From contig QEUM01000013.1 in NCBI GenBank assembly GCA_003577165.1, forward strand, positions 62,001 to 126,000: a DNA stretch of 64,000 nucleotides, in the 5' to 3' direction. Shown here in pieces: positions 1-11,355 of the stretch. Below the pieces are notes generated by a model. The model was not told where the DNA came from. It ran no database searches and saw only the letters and a program-made list of their open reading frames with translations. Made by a program: the position numbers and the translations under genes. Within the stretch, counting starts at the first letter, position 1. Every line of letters starts with the position of its first letter. The stretch comes from Armatimonadota bacterium. Its GTDB lineage: Bacteria; Armatimonadota; Fimbriimonadia; Fimbriimonadales; ATM1.

Positions 1-252
1 CCGTTCGAGACGCTCGACACGGAGGGAGTTGGCAAACTCATGCAGACTTGCGTGACAGAAGCTCGCAAGACAAATCCAGTGATCAAACTCGGCATCTGCG
101 GCGAGCATGGCGGCGATCCATCCTCGATCGCCTTCTGCGAGGAATTGGGGTTGGACTACGTGAGTTGTTCGCCGTTCCGCGTTCCGATCGCGAGGCTGGC
201 CGCCGCGCAAGCGGCCATCGGCGGCCGATCCTCCGCGGTCGTGGACAAATAA
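1..252 (+). CDS. ppdK: Pyruvate, phosphate dikinase, C-terminal end (partial)
   Basis: This is the last 83 codons of a gene that begins before the window. It reads in frame from base 1. The segment [15 protein letters not shown] followed by [20 protein letters not shown] is the conserved end of the PEP-utilising enzyme TIM barrel. The CGEHGGDP loop holds the catalytic cysteine region of pyruvate phosphate dikinase. In this family, that domain interconverts pyruvate and PEP using a phosphohistidine carried on the central domain. The N-terminal ATP-grasp and phosphohistidine domains are outside the window, so PPDK rather than PEP synthase is inferred from the C-terminal match alone. The following gene starts 93 bases later on the same strand. 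Confidence 0.9.
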   Translation, partial: PFETLDTEGVGKLMQTCVTEARKTNPVIKLGICGEHGGDPSSIAFCEELGLDYVSCSPFRVPIARLAAAQAAIGGRSSAVVDK

Positions 253-345
253 CCCGCGCCAGAACCGTCTGTTCCGAAGGGCTCGCCCGCGCCCGAGGGG
301 TTGGCGCGTGCGTTCAGCGGCCTCCTCTATGTCGCGGGTAGGGAG

Positions 346-1629
346 ATGAGCAACCAGGAACTCACGATCCACTTCTTTCTCCAGTTCACGGTGATCGTCA
401 TCGTCTGTCGGCTCGTCGGGTGGGCTGCCAGGAGAATGGGGCAGGCGCAGGTTGTGGGAGAGATGATCGCCGGCGTCCTGCTCGGGCCTTCCCTTTTCGG
501 CGCGGTTCTGCCCGAGTGGTCGGAGTACCTGTTCCCACGAAACCTGCCTGCGAGCGCGGGTTCCGAAGGTTGGGTAGCTCACCCAAGCATGTCCATCCTG
601 TTCGTCGTGAGCCAACTTGGTCTCGCGCTGTACATGTTTGTCGTTGGCCTCGAATTCAATGTATCGCTTCTGCTCGAACGTGGAAAGGCGGCTTTGTGGG
701 TGTCATCGGCGGGCATTCTGTTTCCCTTCGTCCTGGGAGTTGCCGTGACGCCTGTTCTGCTCGGAACTCCTGGGGTGTTCTTCCCCAAGGACATCTCCTT
801 CGGTACCGGGGCGCTGTACGTTGGTGCGGCGATGTCCATTACGGCGTTCCCGATGCTCGCGCGAATTCTCTACGAGCATAAGATCGCGGCGACGCGAACG
901 GGAACGCTAACCCTCGCTGCCGGGGCGATGAACGACGCACTCGCTTGGGGGCTGCTGGCAGTCGTTCTCGCTGCCTCGCAGAACGACTACCGCGTTGCGG
1001 TAATCGCGCTCGTCGGGGGGGCGGTTTTCGTAGCAGGTTCTTTCGGGTTGGCGCGGCCGATTCTGGCGCTGCTCGAAGAACGGACTCGGAGACTCAACGA
1101 ACTTCGGCACTCGACGCTCGCGGCTGCGCTCGCCTACATGCTTCTCGCGTGTTGGATCACGGAACTTATCGGGCTTTACGCCGTCTTCGGCGCGTTCCTC
1201 GCGGGGGCCTGCATGCCTCGCGGCCGCGTAGCGAATGAACTAAAGGCGAGGATCGAAACCCTTTGCAGCGTGATGCTGCTCCCCCTGTTCTTCACATTCA
1301 GCGGTCTCAACACGCAGATCGGCCTGCTGAACACGCCTTATCTGGCGTTGATCGCCGTCCTGCTCTGCGCGCTCGCCATACTTGGGAAGGGACTCGGGTG
1401 CGCTCTCGCCGCTCGGATGTCGGGAGAGAGTTGGCAGAGTTCGGCCACCATCGGCACCCTCATGAACGCGCGTGGGCTGATGGAACTCATCATCCTCAAC
1501 ATCGGACTACAGCAAGGGATCATCACGGGAGAGCTCTTCACGACGCTCGTTCTGATGGCGCTCTTTACGACGCTGATGACTTCACCTCTGTTTCGAGCGT
1601 TCAACCGATCGGGCCAGGAAGTCGCTTAG
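346..1629 (+). CDS. CPA2-type cation/proton antiporter (Kef-like membrane domain)
   Basis: A 427-residue polytopic membrane protein with about 12 hydrophobic segments. It shows family features such as VVGEMIAGVLLGPSLFG early on and GAAMSITAFPMLARIL in the middle. It has only the Na+/H+ exchanger membrane domain, with no TrkA-N or USP tail, so it resembles stand-alone CPA2 antiporters that exchange K+ or Na+ for protons. The start was set at the ATG at 346 because a GGGTAGGGAG-like ribosome site lies just before it. An upstream TTG at 301 would add 15 non-hydrophobic residues. The stop overlaps the stop of the convergent flavoenzyme gene by a few bases. The transported ion cannot be told from sequence. 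Confidence 0.85.
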   Translation: MSNQELTIHFFLQFTVIVIVCRLVGWAARRMGQAQVVGEMIAGVLLGPSLFGAVLPEWSEYLFPRNLPASAGSEGWVAHPSMSILFVVSQLGLALYMFVVGLEFNVSLLLERGKAALWVSSAGILFPFVLGVAVTPVLLGTPGVFFPKDISFGTGALYVGAAMSITAFPMLARILYEHKIAATRTGTLTLAAGAMNDALAWGLLAVVLAASQNDYRVAVIALVGGAVFVAGSFGLARPILALLEERTRRLNELRHSTLAAALAYMLLACWITELIGLYAVFGAFLAGACMPRGRVANELKARIETLCSVMLLPLFFTFSGLNTQIGLLNTPYLALIAVLLCALAILGKGLGCALAARMSGESWQSSATIGTLMNARGLMELIILNIGLQQGIITGELFTTLVLMALFTTLMTSPLFRAFNRSGQEVA

Positions 1630-3386
1630 TCCGATGCGCCGCTCGTACTCGCAATCAGGCTCTCGATGCGCGCATTCAGATCGACGTTGAGGTGGATCTG
1701 TTCGCCCTCGCGAGGCGAGCCGATCTGCAGCCGCGGCTTATTGGGATCGAGTTTGCCGCGAATCCAACCTTCCCCAAGCATCACCTCCAGCACTTGCACG
1801 GCCTGCTTCACGGTGAACGACTCGGCTCCTATGTTCTGCCGGCCCGTCAGGGCGCGGGAAGCTTCTTTGAGGATGTCTACAATGTTCTTGTGCTTCTCGA
1901 CGCAGCTGAGCATGACGGCAAAGAGGCCCGTGACCGGGAGCCGCTTTCCTTGGCGAACCCAGCACGGGACGACCTCGATCCGTCCGTCTCGAAACACTGG
2001 AATGTCGGTGCGCTCTGCGCCGTCGACGTTCAGGCGCAGTTCGTTGACTTCGTCGAGCTTCCATTGGAAGTCGGCGGCGAAGAAGATTTGTGATACTTGT
2101 CGTGCGCCCGCTAGGTCGAGTCCTCCGATGCCGACTTGACCGAGAACGTCGTCGGTAAAGCCGCCCGTCCCAAGCCACTGAAACGCTTTCTGCGGCGTGA
2201 GTGTGAGTCCCGCGTCCTTTGCGATCTCCGTCGTGTATTCCTGCAAGTCCGTGAAGATGCCGTTCGCTGAGTACCAGAAGTCGGCAAACCGAATATGCTG
2301 CCCAATCCGCCGCACCTGAATCTCATGGTACTGATCGCGGAGCCAATCCGCATCGAGGTCTCCTCTCTCCAACTCGAGAATTGTGTAGGCGGCTTCGCGC
2401 GCGCTTGTGTGTGTGAGCGTGAGCCCCGCTGCGAGGATGGGATCCGCGAATCCGGCAGCCTCGCCGATCAGGAACCAGTTCGGTCCGCACATTCTCTGCG
2501 CGATGAACGACCAGTCTTTCGTGGCGCGCACGACCCCTTCCCTTTGTGCATTCTTGGTGAGATCGCGCACCAGCGGTTCTTGCGAGAGGGCCCATGCGTA
2601 GATCTCCTCTGGAGATCTCTTTGAGTCCTTATAGTAGTCTGCCGGGCAAATGAACCCGATGCTCGTTCGCGTGGGACTCAGTGGGATGTACCAAATCCAA
2701 CCGGCGCCGATGCTCAGCACCAGCACGCGCGTTGCGCTTTGTGGAAAGCGAACCGCCCACTCCGCGTTCTCCCAGTAGTCCCAGAAGGCGACGTTGCGGA
2801 GTTTCGTCGGAGCGTCGATTTCGACGCCGAGCGCACGTCGCATGATGCCTGCGTTTCCTGATCCGTCGAGGTAATACCGCGCGCGAACCTCTGTGCCGTC
2901 CTCGAGGACAAGGCACTCCACACGATCACCGTTTACCTTGACGGAGGCGACCTTCGTCCCTTCATGCACTTCGCAGCCGCATGACTGAGCGTGCTGCAGG
3001 AGAATGTGATCGTAGATTGCGCGATCGACTTGAAAGGCGAGTTGTGTCCTCTGGCCTTCATAGCGGCCTGGACGTGGCTCGTCGCGGTAGTCCTTGACCG
3101 GCATGAATTCGAAGTCCCACAGTTTGTCGCTGTTTCCCCACCGGTAGGTCGCGCCGATCTTGATCGGGAAGCCCGCTCGTTCGACGGCGTCCCAGGCGCC
3201 CATTTCATCGAGCACCTTGCTGATCGGCGGGAGTTGGCTCTCGCCCACGTGCTCGCGGGGGAACCTCTCCCTCTCGAAGATCGTGACGCGCAGGTTCGGG
3301 GCGTACTTCCGCAGGAGGCAGCCCGCGGTGGAGCCCGCCGGTCCCCCACCAATGATCGCGACATCGCAGTCCACGGGCGCCTTCAC
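1626..3386 (-). CDS. FAD-dependent oxidoreductase, halogenase-like
   Basis: A 586-residue flavoprotein. Residues 9-19 (VAIIGGGPAGS) form the Rossmann dinucleotide fold. The VGESQLPP segment near 48, GWIWYIPL at 229-236 (matching the GWxWxIP signature of flavin-dependent halogenases) and a later FLIGEAAGFADPILAAG FAD-binding segment place it in the halogenase/geranylgeranyl-reductase branch. An FPIKIGAT segment at 73-80 puts a lysine where halogenases need one. About 200 residues follow the FAD fold, longer than simple reductases, and may form a substrate-binding cap. No flavin reductase or biosynthetic cluster lies nearby, so the substrate is unknown. The gene is a single unit, convergent with the antiporter and divergent from the small lipoprotein. 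Confidence 0.75.
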   Translation of the reverse strand: MKAPVDCDVAIIGGGPAGSTAGCLLRKYAPNLRVTIFERERFPREHVGESQLPPISKVLDEMGAWDAVERAGFPIKIGATYRWGNSDKLWDFEFMPVKDYRDEPRPGRYEGQRTQLAFQVDRAIYDHILLQHAQSCGCEVHEGTKVASVKVNGDRVECLVLEDGTEVRARYYLDGSGNAGIMRRALGVEIDAPTKLRNVAFWDYWENAEWAVRFPQSATRVLVLSIGAGWIWYIPLSPTRTSIGFICPADYYKDSKRSPEEIYAWALSQEPLVRDLTKNAQREGVVRATKDWSFIAQRMCGPNWFLIGEAAGFADPILAAGLTLTHTSAREAAYTILELERGDLDADWLRDQYHEIQVRRIGQHIRFADFWYSANGIFTDLQEYTTEIAKDAGLTLTPQKAFQWLGTGGFTDDVLGQVGIGGLDLAGARQVSQIFFAADFQWKLDEVNELRLNVDGAERTDIPVFRDGRIEVVPCWVRQGKRLPVTGLFAVMLSCVEKHKNIVDILKEASRALTGRQNIGAESFTVKQAVQVLEVMLGEGWIRGKLDPNKPRLQIGSPREGEQIHLNVDLNARIESLIASTSGASD

Positions 3387-3458
3387 GCAAGCAATGTACC
3401 AAACACGGGGGCCGGCGGCGGGCCGGTCGTGGCAGAATTGCGGGGCAGGAGGTCCAGG

Positions 3459-3764
3459 ATGAAGTCAGCCGCTTTGGCTCTGTGCGTTCTGCTGGTGTCC
3501 GTTTCGGGCTTCGCGCCGATCTCTGGATGTCGAGAGTCGTCTGTATGCTCGCTCTGCAACGGGACCGGGATGCGAGACTGTGAGAAGTGCAAGGGCGGAG
3601 AGGCGGAGTGCGTCTTCTGCCACGGCTCGGGAAAGATGGGCAGCGAGAAGTGCGGCAATTGCGAGGGTGATGGCCAAGCGATGTGCCTTAAGTGCAAGGG
3701 GTCAGGAGAAGTCCCGTGCGATCATAAGACGCTTCCCTCGTCGGAATCCGCCGGATCTTCGTAG
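3459..3764 (+). CDS. Small lipoprotein with DnaJ-type CxxCxGxG cysteine repeats
   Basis: A 101-residue protein starting at an ATG with a strong AGGAGGT ribosome site 6 bases upstream. Residues 1-23 are a hydrophobic signal that ends in the lipobox ISGC, so C24 is probably lipidated. Residues 29-91 hold successive CxxC pairs with glycines (CSLCNGTG, CEKCKGG, CVFCHGSG, CGNCEGDG, CLKCKGSG), the pattern of the DnaJ/HSP40 cysteine-rich zinc domain. There is no J domain. An exported, membrane-anchored cysteine-rich domain suggests a thiol or metal-binding role outside the cytoplasm, but that is inference. It diverges from the halogenase-like gene across 72 bases. Confidence 0.75.
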   Translation: MKSAALALCVLLVSVSGFAPISGCRESSVCSLCNGTGMRDCEKCKGGEAECVFCHGSGKMGSEKCGNCEGDGQAMCLKCKGSGEVPCDHKTLPSSESAGSS

Positions 3765-3785
3765 GGCCGACGCGTCGGAAGCCGT

Positions 3786-3822
3786 TAAGAAGAAAGCGAG
3801 CATCGGGTTTCGATGCTCGCTT
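3786..3822 (-). terminator. Intrinsic terminator of the 23S-5S unit
   Basis: A 12-bp perfect stem (3794-3805 with 3811-3822, core GCGAGCATCG) with a 5-base loop. On the minus strand it is followed by a T-rich TTTCTTCTT tract. It lies 15 bases after the 3' end of the 5S gene. It may also stop transcripts of the small plus-strand lipoprotein gene, although its plus-side T tract is weaker. Confidence 0.85.
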
Positions 3823-3836
3823 GAAATTTTATCTAT

Positions 3837-3952
3837 CCGGGCAGCGTGCTAACCTTGCAGGCCGTTGCCAGCCAACTACTTTCGCCGCTGAGGGGCTTAA
3901 CTGCCGTGTTCGGGATGGGAACGGGTGTTTCCCCCTCGCCATGGCCACCCGA
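3837..3952 (-). rRNA. rrf: 5S ribosomal RNA
   Basis: About 115 bases. The minus strand contains the conserved core CCCATCCCGAACACGG followed by AGTTAAGCCC, then GAAAGTAGTTGGC. The two ends (GGGTGGCCATGGCG and the CGCTGCCCGG region) form the terminal helix region. It lies about 80 bases downstream of the 23S gene and upstream of a terminator, so the two are probably co-transcribed. The ends are accurate to a few bases. Confidence 0.95.
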
Positions 3953-3982
3953 ATAGAAATCTATTTTCAGGGAGCGTCGCCC

Positions 3983-4027
3983 AGCGCTTTGACAGTTGCA
4001 CAGCGTTGCAGAATCACGATTCGTGAG
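3983..4027 (-). repeat. 3' arm of the pre-23S processing stem (inverted repeat)
   Basis: This flank pairs with 6904-6950. On the plus strand it reads CTTTGACAGTTGCA, CAGCGTTG and TTCGTGAG in order. The complement of the other flank carries the same blocks with a 2-base insertion and a few mismatches. In the transcript the two flanks would form a stem of roughly 44 bp that loops out the 23S rRNA. This is the usual substrate for RNase III-type maturation. Confidence 0.85.
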
Positions 4028-4032
4028 GCTAG

Positions 4033-6889
<2,857 letters not shown>

Positions 6890-6903
6890 ATGAACTGCAA
6901 AAA

Positions 6904-6950
6904 CTCACGAAGCGTGGTTCCACAACGCTATATGCAACTGTCAAAGAGCT
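6904..6950 (-). repeat. 5' arm of the pre-23S processing stem (inverted repeat)
   Basis: This is the partner of 3983-4027. On the minus strand it reads CTTTGACAGTTGCA, TATAGCGTTG and CTTCGTGAG. It ends about 15 bases before the 23S 5' end. It contains a TTGACA-like string, but that belongs to the stem and not to a promoter, because the same string recurs in the 3' arm. Confidence 0.85.
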
Positions 6951-6995
6951 CGGCTGACGGCCGCGAGCCCGTTCCGGGTTCAGCGGCAAGGACGG

Positions 6996-7024
6996 ATTGT
7001 ACCAGAACGGCAATCCCCTGTCAA
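6996..7024 (-). promoter_or_regulatory. Sigma-70 promoter of the 23S-5S unit
   Basis: On the minus strand there is a perfect -35 TTGACA (7024-7019), a 17-base spacer and a -10 TACAAT (7001-6996, 5 of 6 matches). Transcription would start near 6989, giving a leader of about 100 bases before the 23S, with the processing stem inside it. It lies right behind the histidine-kinase gene. This is the best promoter match in the window. Confidence 0.85.
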
Positions 7025-7039
7025 GAGAAATCGGCTAAT

Positions 7040-8779
7040 TCAGGCTAATTCGGCAGACTCGATCGGAAAGCGCAACTCCGCCACCACGCCCGAAGGCCCG
7101 TTCGCGAGCGTGAAAGTGCCGCCGATCGCCCGCGAAAGAGTCGAGACGATCTTTAGGCCGAGATGGCTGTGGGTGTCGATCGAGAACCCGTCTGCCAGTT
7201 TCTGCCCGCTGTTCACCACCGTCAAGTAGACCTCGTCCCCGTCGGAGCCGATCGAGATGGCCACCTTCCCCGAGCCACCCGACTGAAATCCGTGCTCGAT
7301 CGCGTTCTGCATCAGTTCGTTGAGGATGAGGGCTACCTGGGTGGCCTGAGCCGTTCCGAGCGGGATGTCTCCGCCCTGGACGTCGAACTCGACGCGCTGG
7401 CCCGGCGCGATCAGCGCCTGCTGTTGGCCCTGACTCAGGGCTTCGGCAAGGGTCCTGAGCCCGACGCGGTCGAGGTCCTCGCGCGAGAGCAGGTCGTGAA
7501 CCCGGGCGATCGTGGTGATCCGGTTCATCGTGTCACCGAGCATCTCCTCGACCGGCTTTCCCGACGGCTCGGCCAACTGCAACCGCAGTAGGCTCGCAAC
7601 CTGCTGGAGATTGTTCTTGACCCTGTGGTGGAGTTCTTGCATCAGGGTGGTTCGCACGGTCAGCTTGGCGTGCTCGATCGCGATGGCCGCCTGTTTGGCG
7701 AGAGCGGCAAGGGTCTTGAGTTCCGACCTCGAGAAGTTGCGGATGCGCTCGGTGTAACAAGTCATCACACCGATCGCCCGGTCGCGAACGATGAGGGGAA
7801 CGCAGACCATTGACTTGAGGCCCTGCTCCTCGGCGAGGTCCGCCCCGATGTATTCGGCGTCCCTCGTAACGTCTTCCGAAGTGACGATCTGCATCGTCGC
7901 GAGAGCCCGCCCTGCGAAACTCTCTCCCACGCGGATGCTCCGCTTCCTCTGGTAGGCGTAGTTCATCGACTGGGTCGCGCGGAGGACCAACTCGTCTCTC
8001 GCCTCATCCAGCATGCGGACCGTGACGACCTTATAATTCAGGCGCTCCGCGGTGAAAGTGACGAGCAGTTGGAGGATCTCCTCCAAGTAGGGGCTTCCGC
8101 TGATTAGGCCGGCGACCTCGCTGACGGTTTCATAGTGCTCGGCCGTCTGCTGTAGGCTCGCGACTTTCGACTGCTGGCGAATGGCTCGGGCGACCTGCCC
8201 TGCGATTCGGGACAGCACGTTCGCTTCGCGCGCCGTGTATCCGTAGCGTCTCAGGGTGCGGACGTTGACCGTCCCAATCAGTTCGCCGCCCGCGATGAGC
8301 GGCACGCAGAGCAGGCTCTGAAATCGCCTCTCGTCGAGACCGGGATAGTCAAGAAAGCGTGGGTCCCTCCAGGGATCGCGGCTGAGGGCGACCGACCGGC
8401 GATGGAGGGCTGCCCAACCCGTGATTCCTTGGCCGAGGCGGATGGTGACCCTCCCGACCTTTTCGGGCTCGTACGTGTCCGCGGCGAGTGAGAGGGTGTT
8501 GGCATCTGGGTCGCGAAGGAAAATCTGCGCGGCGTCGGTCTTCGTTGCGCACTTGGCGATTTCCGCGATCTCTTGAAGGCCTGCCGTGCCGGGGCCCAAC
8601 TCATCGAGCACGGCTGTGATTCGGTCGATCGTGTCGGCGACCGCCTGGTGCTCGACCGCTGCCTCGATCGTTTCCCGCAGCCGGTCTTGGAGTTGGTCCG
8701 GGCGGGCGTGTCCGGTCGCCTTGAGGCGGCTGGGCCAGGGCCTGCGATACCGGCGCGAGCCAGCCTTCTGGAACTTCAT
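7040..8779 (-). CDS. Sensor histidine kinase with two GAF domains (HisKA_2 type)
   Basis: A soluble 579-residue kinase with no membrane segment. It has a basic N-terminus, a first GAF domain (about residues 70-210, containing GITGWAA and SLLCVPLIAGGELIGTVNV), a second GAF domain (about 215-370, containing SMVCVPLIVRDRAIGVM), then a HisKA_2 dimerisation domain with the phosphate-accepting histidine near 385 in ELHHRVKNNLQQVASLL. A HATPase domain follows with the N-box LNELMQNAIEHGF. The layout resembles cytosolic PdtaS-like kinases that sense small ligands or redox through GAF domains. The start chosen is the ATG at 8779, preceded by GGGGGA. An ATG at 8827 has no ribosome site. No response regulator is adjacent. 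Confidence 0.85.
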   Translation of the reverse strand: MKFQKAGSRRYRRPWPSRLKATGHARPDQLQDRLRETIEAAVEHQAVADTIDRITAVLDELGPGTAGLQEIAEIAKCATKTDAAQIFLRDPDANTLSLAADTYEPEKVGRVTIRLGQGITGWAALHRRSVALSRDPWRDPRFLDYPGLDERRFQSLLCVPLIAGGELIGTVNVRTLRRYGYTAREANVLSRIAGQVARAIRQQSKVASLQQTAEHYETVSEVAGLISGSPYLEEILQLLVTFTAERLNYKVVTVRMLDEARDELVLRATQSMNYAYQRKRSIRVGESFAGRALATMQIVTSEDVTRDAEYIGADLAEEQGLKSMVCVPLIVRDRAIGVMTCYTERIRNFSRSELKTLAALAKQAAIAIEHAKLTVRTTLMQELHHRVKNNLQQVASLLRLQLAEPSGKPVEEMLGDTMNRITTIARVHDLLSREDLDRVGLRTLAEALSQGQQQALIAPGQRVEFDVQGGDIPLGTAQATQVALILNELMQNAIEHGFQSGGSGKVAISIGSDGDEVYLTVVNSGQKLADGFSIDTHSHLGLKIVSTLSRAIGGTFTLANGPSGVVAELRFPIESAELA

Positions 8780-8889
8780 TCCCCCATAGTTTGCTCGGAA
8801 CGCGCTCCGGATGAGAATCCGAGCCATCAAAAAGAGAGTTTTGATTCGTCTAAACTCTGACCGGAGTATCTGGTAGAGTCGCTAAGGAA

Positions 8890-9132
8890 ATGATCGCGTC
8901 GGAGGCTAAGTGGCAGGACTTGAAAGTCGGCAGCCGTGCCCGGGTGACCGGCTTCCGGAAGATCGGGAAGCTCTCCAAGAGGTTGATGGAGATGGGGCTG
9001 ACCGTGGGCGCTGAGTTCACGGTTCAGAAGGTGGCCCCGCTCGGCGATCCTATCGAAATTGTGCTACGAGGATACAGGCTGTGCCTTCGCAAGCGAGAGA
9101 GCGACGACGTAAGAATCGAGATTCTTCCCTAA
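8890..9132 (+). CDS. feoA: Ferrous iron transport protein A
   Basis: An 80-residue SH3-like FeoA protein. LKVGSRARVTGF near the start and RLMEMGLTVGAEFTV in the middle match the family, which binds the cytoplasmic part of FeoB and supports Fe(II) uptake. The ATG follows AAGGA. It is the first gene of a feoAB pair and diverges from the histidine kinase across about 110 bases. No clear Fur box was seen in that interval. Confidence 0.92.
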   Translation: MIASEAKWQDLKVGSRARVTGFRKIGKLSKRLMEMGLTVGAEFTVQKVAPLGDPIEIVLRGYRLCLRKRESDDVRIEILP

Positions 9133-11276
9133 CGGACCAGCAGCGATCCCTGCCTCTCCCGACCGTCGCGCTCGTCGGAAATCCGAATTCTGGGAAGACC
9201 ACGCTATTTAATGCGCTCACCGGAACGCATCAGAAAGTCGCGAACTACCCCGGTGTGACGGTCGAGGAAGTCTCGGCCGAAGTCGAGATCGGCGAGACGA
9301 CGCTGAAGTTCACCGACCTGCCGGGTCTCTACAGCCTCGATCCTGCGACAGAAGATGAGGCGGTCGCGGTGGGCGTTCTGCGCGGCGATTTCGGTTCGCG
9401 ACCCGATCTTCTGGTTTGCGTCGTCGACGCGAACAACCTCGAACGAAACCTCTATCTGGTGGGAGAGCTGTTAGAACAGGGCGCGCCGCTCATCGTGGCG
9501 CTCACCATGACAGACGTGGCCGCGCGCGAGGGAGTGCAGGTCGATCCCCATGCCCTCGCTTCGGAGTTGGGAGTGGACGTGATTCCCGTGACGGCACACC
9601 GCAAGGGGGGGGCGCGGCCGATCCTCGAAGCGATCGAGCGATGGCTGGAGACAAGAGCCGATCACATGGTCGTCTCGACTTGCGACACGCAGGAGATGCA
9701 GCACTACACGGAGGCGATCTCCCAAGCGCTTGCAAGAATCGGCATCGATGCGCTTCGGAGTGAGATTCGTGCAGCGGTCCTCGATCCAGGCACGAGCCTG
9801 AGAGGCGCGGAGGAGTTTCCGGAGGTGGACGCTCTGCTCCAGCAGGCGCGCGAGGCTGCCGCGCGGGAGGAGTTCCACGAAACCGCAGCGGCGACGCGTT
9901 ACGAGTGGGCGAACAGAATCGCGACGAACGTGACGCGGCGCGAAGCGAAGCGGACTCTTTCAATCACCGACCGAATCGATCGCATCCTAGTGCACCGAGT
10001 GGGGGGGCTGCTCGTCTTCCTCGCCGTCATGTATTTCGTGTTCCAATCGATCTACACGCTCGCCGCGCCATTGATGACCCTCATCGAGGACGGGTTTGCG
10101 TGGGTCGGATCGGCGGTCAGTGGATGGCTGGAGCCGTGGCCGCTCGCACAGTCGGCCATCGTAGACGGCCTCATCGCGGGTCTCGCCGCGATGTTCGTGT
10201 TCCTTCCTCAGATTCTCATTCTCTTCTTCTTCATCGCGTTTTTGGAAGGCACGGGATACCTTGCGAGGGCGGCGTTCCTCATGGACCGATTGCTCGGGTG
10301 GTGCGGCCTGAACGGACGCGCGTTCATCCCCCTGTTGAGCAGTTTCGCGTGCGCGGTGCCGGGCATCATGGCCGCGCGAGTCATGCCCGACGCGCGGAGT
10401 CGGCTAGCAACCATCCTCGTCGCGCCTCTCATGAGTTGCAGCGCGCGCCTTCCCGTCTACGTGCTGCTCATCGGAGCGTTCATCGAGCCGCAGTTCGGTC
10501 CGACCGTCGCCGGCATCACGCTGTTTGGGATGCACCTTCTCGGGTTGGTCGTCGCGATTCCGGTCGTCCTAGTGCTCAACCGCGCCATCTTCAAGGCGCA
10601 CCGCCTTCCTTTCTTGCTCGAACTTCCCGCCTATCAGTGGCCGAAGTGGCGGGATGTTCTTCTCACCATGTACATGAGGGGCAAGGTCTTCGTTAGCGTC
10701 GCAGGGCGCATCATCGTCACCATGTCGATCCTCGTTTGGGCGCTGCTTTACTTCCCCAGATCCGATGAAGATTTCGCGCGGTTTCGCTCGGAGTACGAAC
10801 AGCTGCCTGCGCGCACTCAGGCCCTGATCTCAGAAGACGCCTATCTGGAGCAGAGGCAAGCCGAGAACTCTTTGCTCGGACGGTTCGGCAAAGCCATCGA
10901 GCCGATTTTCATCCCTGCCGGCTTCGATTGGCGAATCACGATGGGCATCCTTGCGGCCTTTCCGGCGCGCGAAGTCATTGTGCCGACGCTCGGCATCATC
11001 TTCAATCTGGGCTCGGATGTCGACGAGGGTTCGCGCGACCTTCGCTCATCGCTTCAGGCGGCCACTTGGCCCGACGGCAGTCGGTTGATCACGCCGTGGA
11101 CCGCAGTCGGTCTGATGGTGTTCTTCGCCCTCTGCTGTCAATGTATGGCGACGCTCGCGACGGTGCGTCGAGAGACGAACGGTTGGAAGTGGCCTGTGTT
11201 CATGTTCACTTACATGTCGGTTCTGGCCTATCTCGGCGCGGTGGCCGTGCACCAACTGGAACTCGCTTTCTCCTAA
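9081..11276 (+). CDS. feoB: Ferrous iron transporter B
   Basis: A 731-residue Fe(II) transporter. The N-terminal G domain has G1 GNPNSGKTT (33-41), G3 DLPG (79-82) and G4 TMTD (142-145). The usual asparagine of the G4 NxxD motif is a threonine here. A helical domain and two gate regions follow, the second with the segment FALCCQCMATLATVRRET. Translation starts at a GTG inside feoA (52-base overlap), with AGGA about 9 bases upstream and no other in-frame start before the G domain. This implies translational coupling with feoA. The threonine in G4 may lower guanine specificity. Confidence 0.92.
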   Translation: MPSQARERRRKNRDSSLTDQQRSLPLPTVALVGNPNSGKTTLFNALTGTHQKVANYPGVTVEEVSAEVEIGETTLKFTDLPGLYSLDPATEDEAVAVGVLRGDFGSRPDLLVCVVDANNLERNLYLVGELLEQGAPLIVALTMTDVAAREGVQVDPHALASELGVDVIPVTAHRKGGARPILEAIERWLETRADHMVVSTCDTQEMQHYTEAISQALARIGIDALRSEIRAAVLDPGTSLRGAEEFPEVDALLQQAREAAAREEFHETAAATRYEWANRIATNVTRREAKRTLSITDRIDRILVHRVGGLLVFLAVMYFVFQSIYTLAAPLMTLIEDGFAWVGSAVSGWLEPWPLAQSAIVDGLIAGLAAMFVFLPQILILFFFIAFLEGTGYLARAAFLMDRLLGWCGLNGRAFIPLLSSFACAVPGIMAARVMPDARSRLATILVAPLMSCSARLPVYVLLIGAFIEPQFGPTVAGITLFGMHLLGLVVAIPVVLVLNRAIFKAHRLPFLLELPAYQWPKWRDVLLTMYMRGKVFVSVAGRIIVTMSILVWALLYFPRSDEDFARFRSEYEQLPARTQALISEDAYLEQRQAENSLLGRFGKAIEPIFIPAGFDWRITMGILAAFPAREVIVPTLGIIFNLGSDVDEGSRDLRSSLQAATWPDGSRLITPWTAVGLMVFFALCCQCMATLATVRRETNGWKWPVFMFTYMSVLAYLGAVAVHQLELAFS

Positions 11277-11302
11277 GTAATCGGCCGCCAACACAAAATG
11301 AG

Positions 11303-11340
11303 CGGCATGCCGGCCACTCTCGACCGGCATGCCGATTTGT
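11303..11340. terminator. Bidirectional intrinsic terminator between feoB and the DUF1326 gene
   Basis: A perfect 11-bp stem (11303-11313 with 11324-11334, CGGCATGCCGG) and a 10-base loop. It is followed by ATTTGTT on the plus strand and by TCATTTTGT on the minus strand. It sits between two convergent stops and can serve both genes. Confidence 0.75.
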
Positions 11341-11355
11341 TGCGATGCTGTGCGC

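Noticed and set aside
3983-4030. A TTGACA promoter reading toward plus at 3989
   Set aside because: The TTGACA belongs to the rRNA processing stem (same string in the opposite arm) and no -10 follows at 16-18 bases.
6951-7040. Spacer tRNA or 16S 3' end before the 23S
   Set aside because: The interval is only a promoter and leader; no tRNA fold or anti-SD CCTCC end was found.
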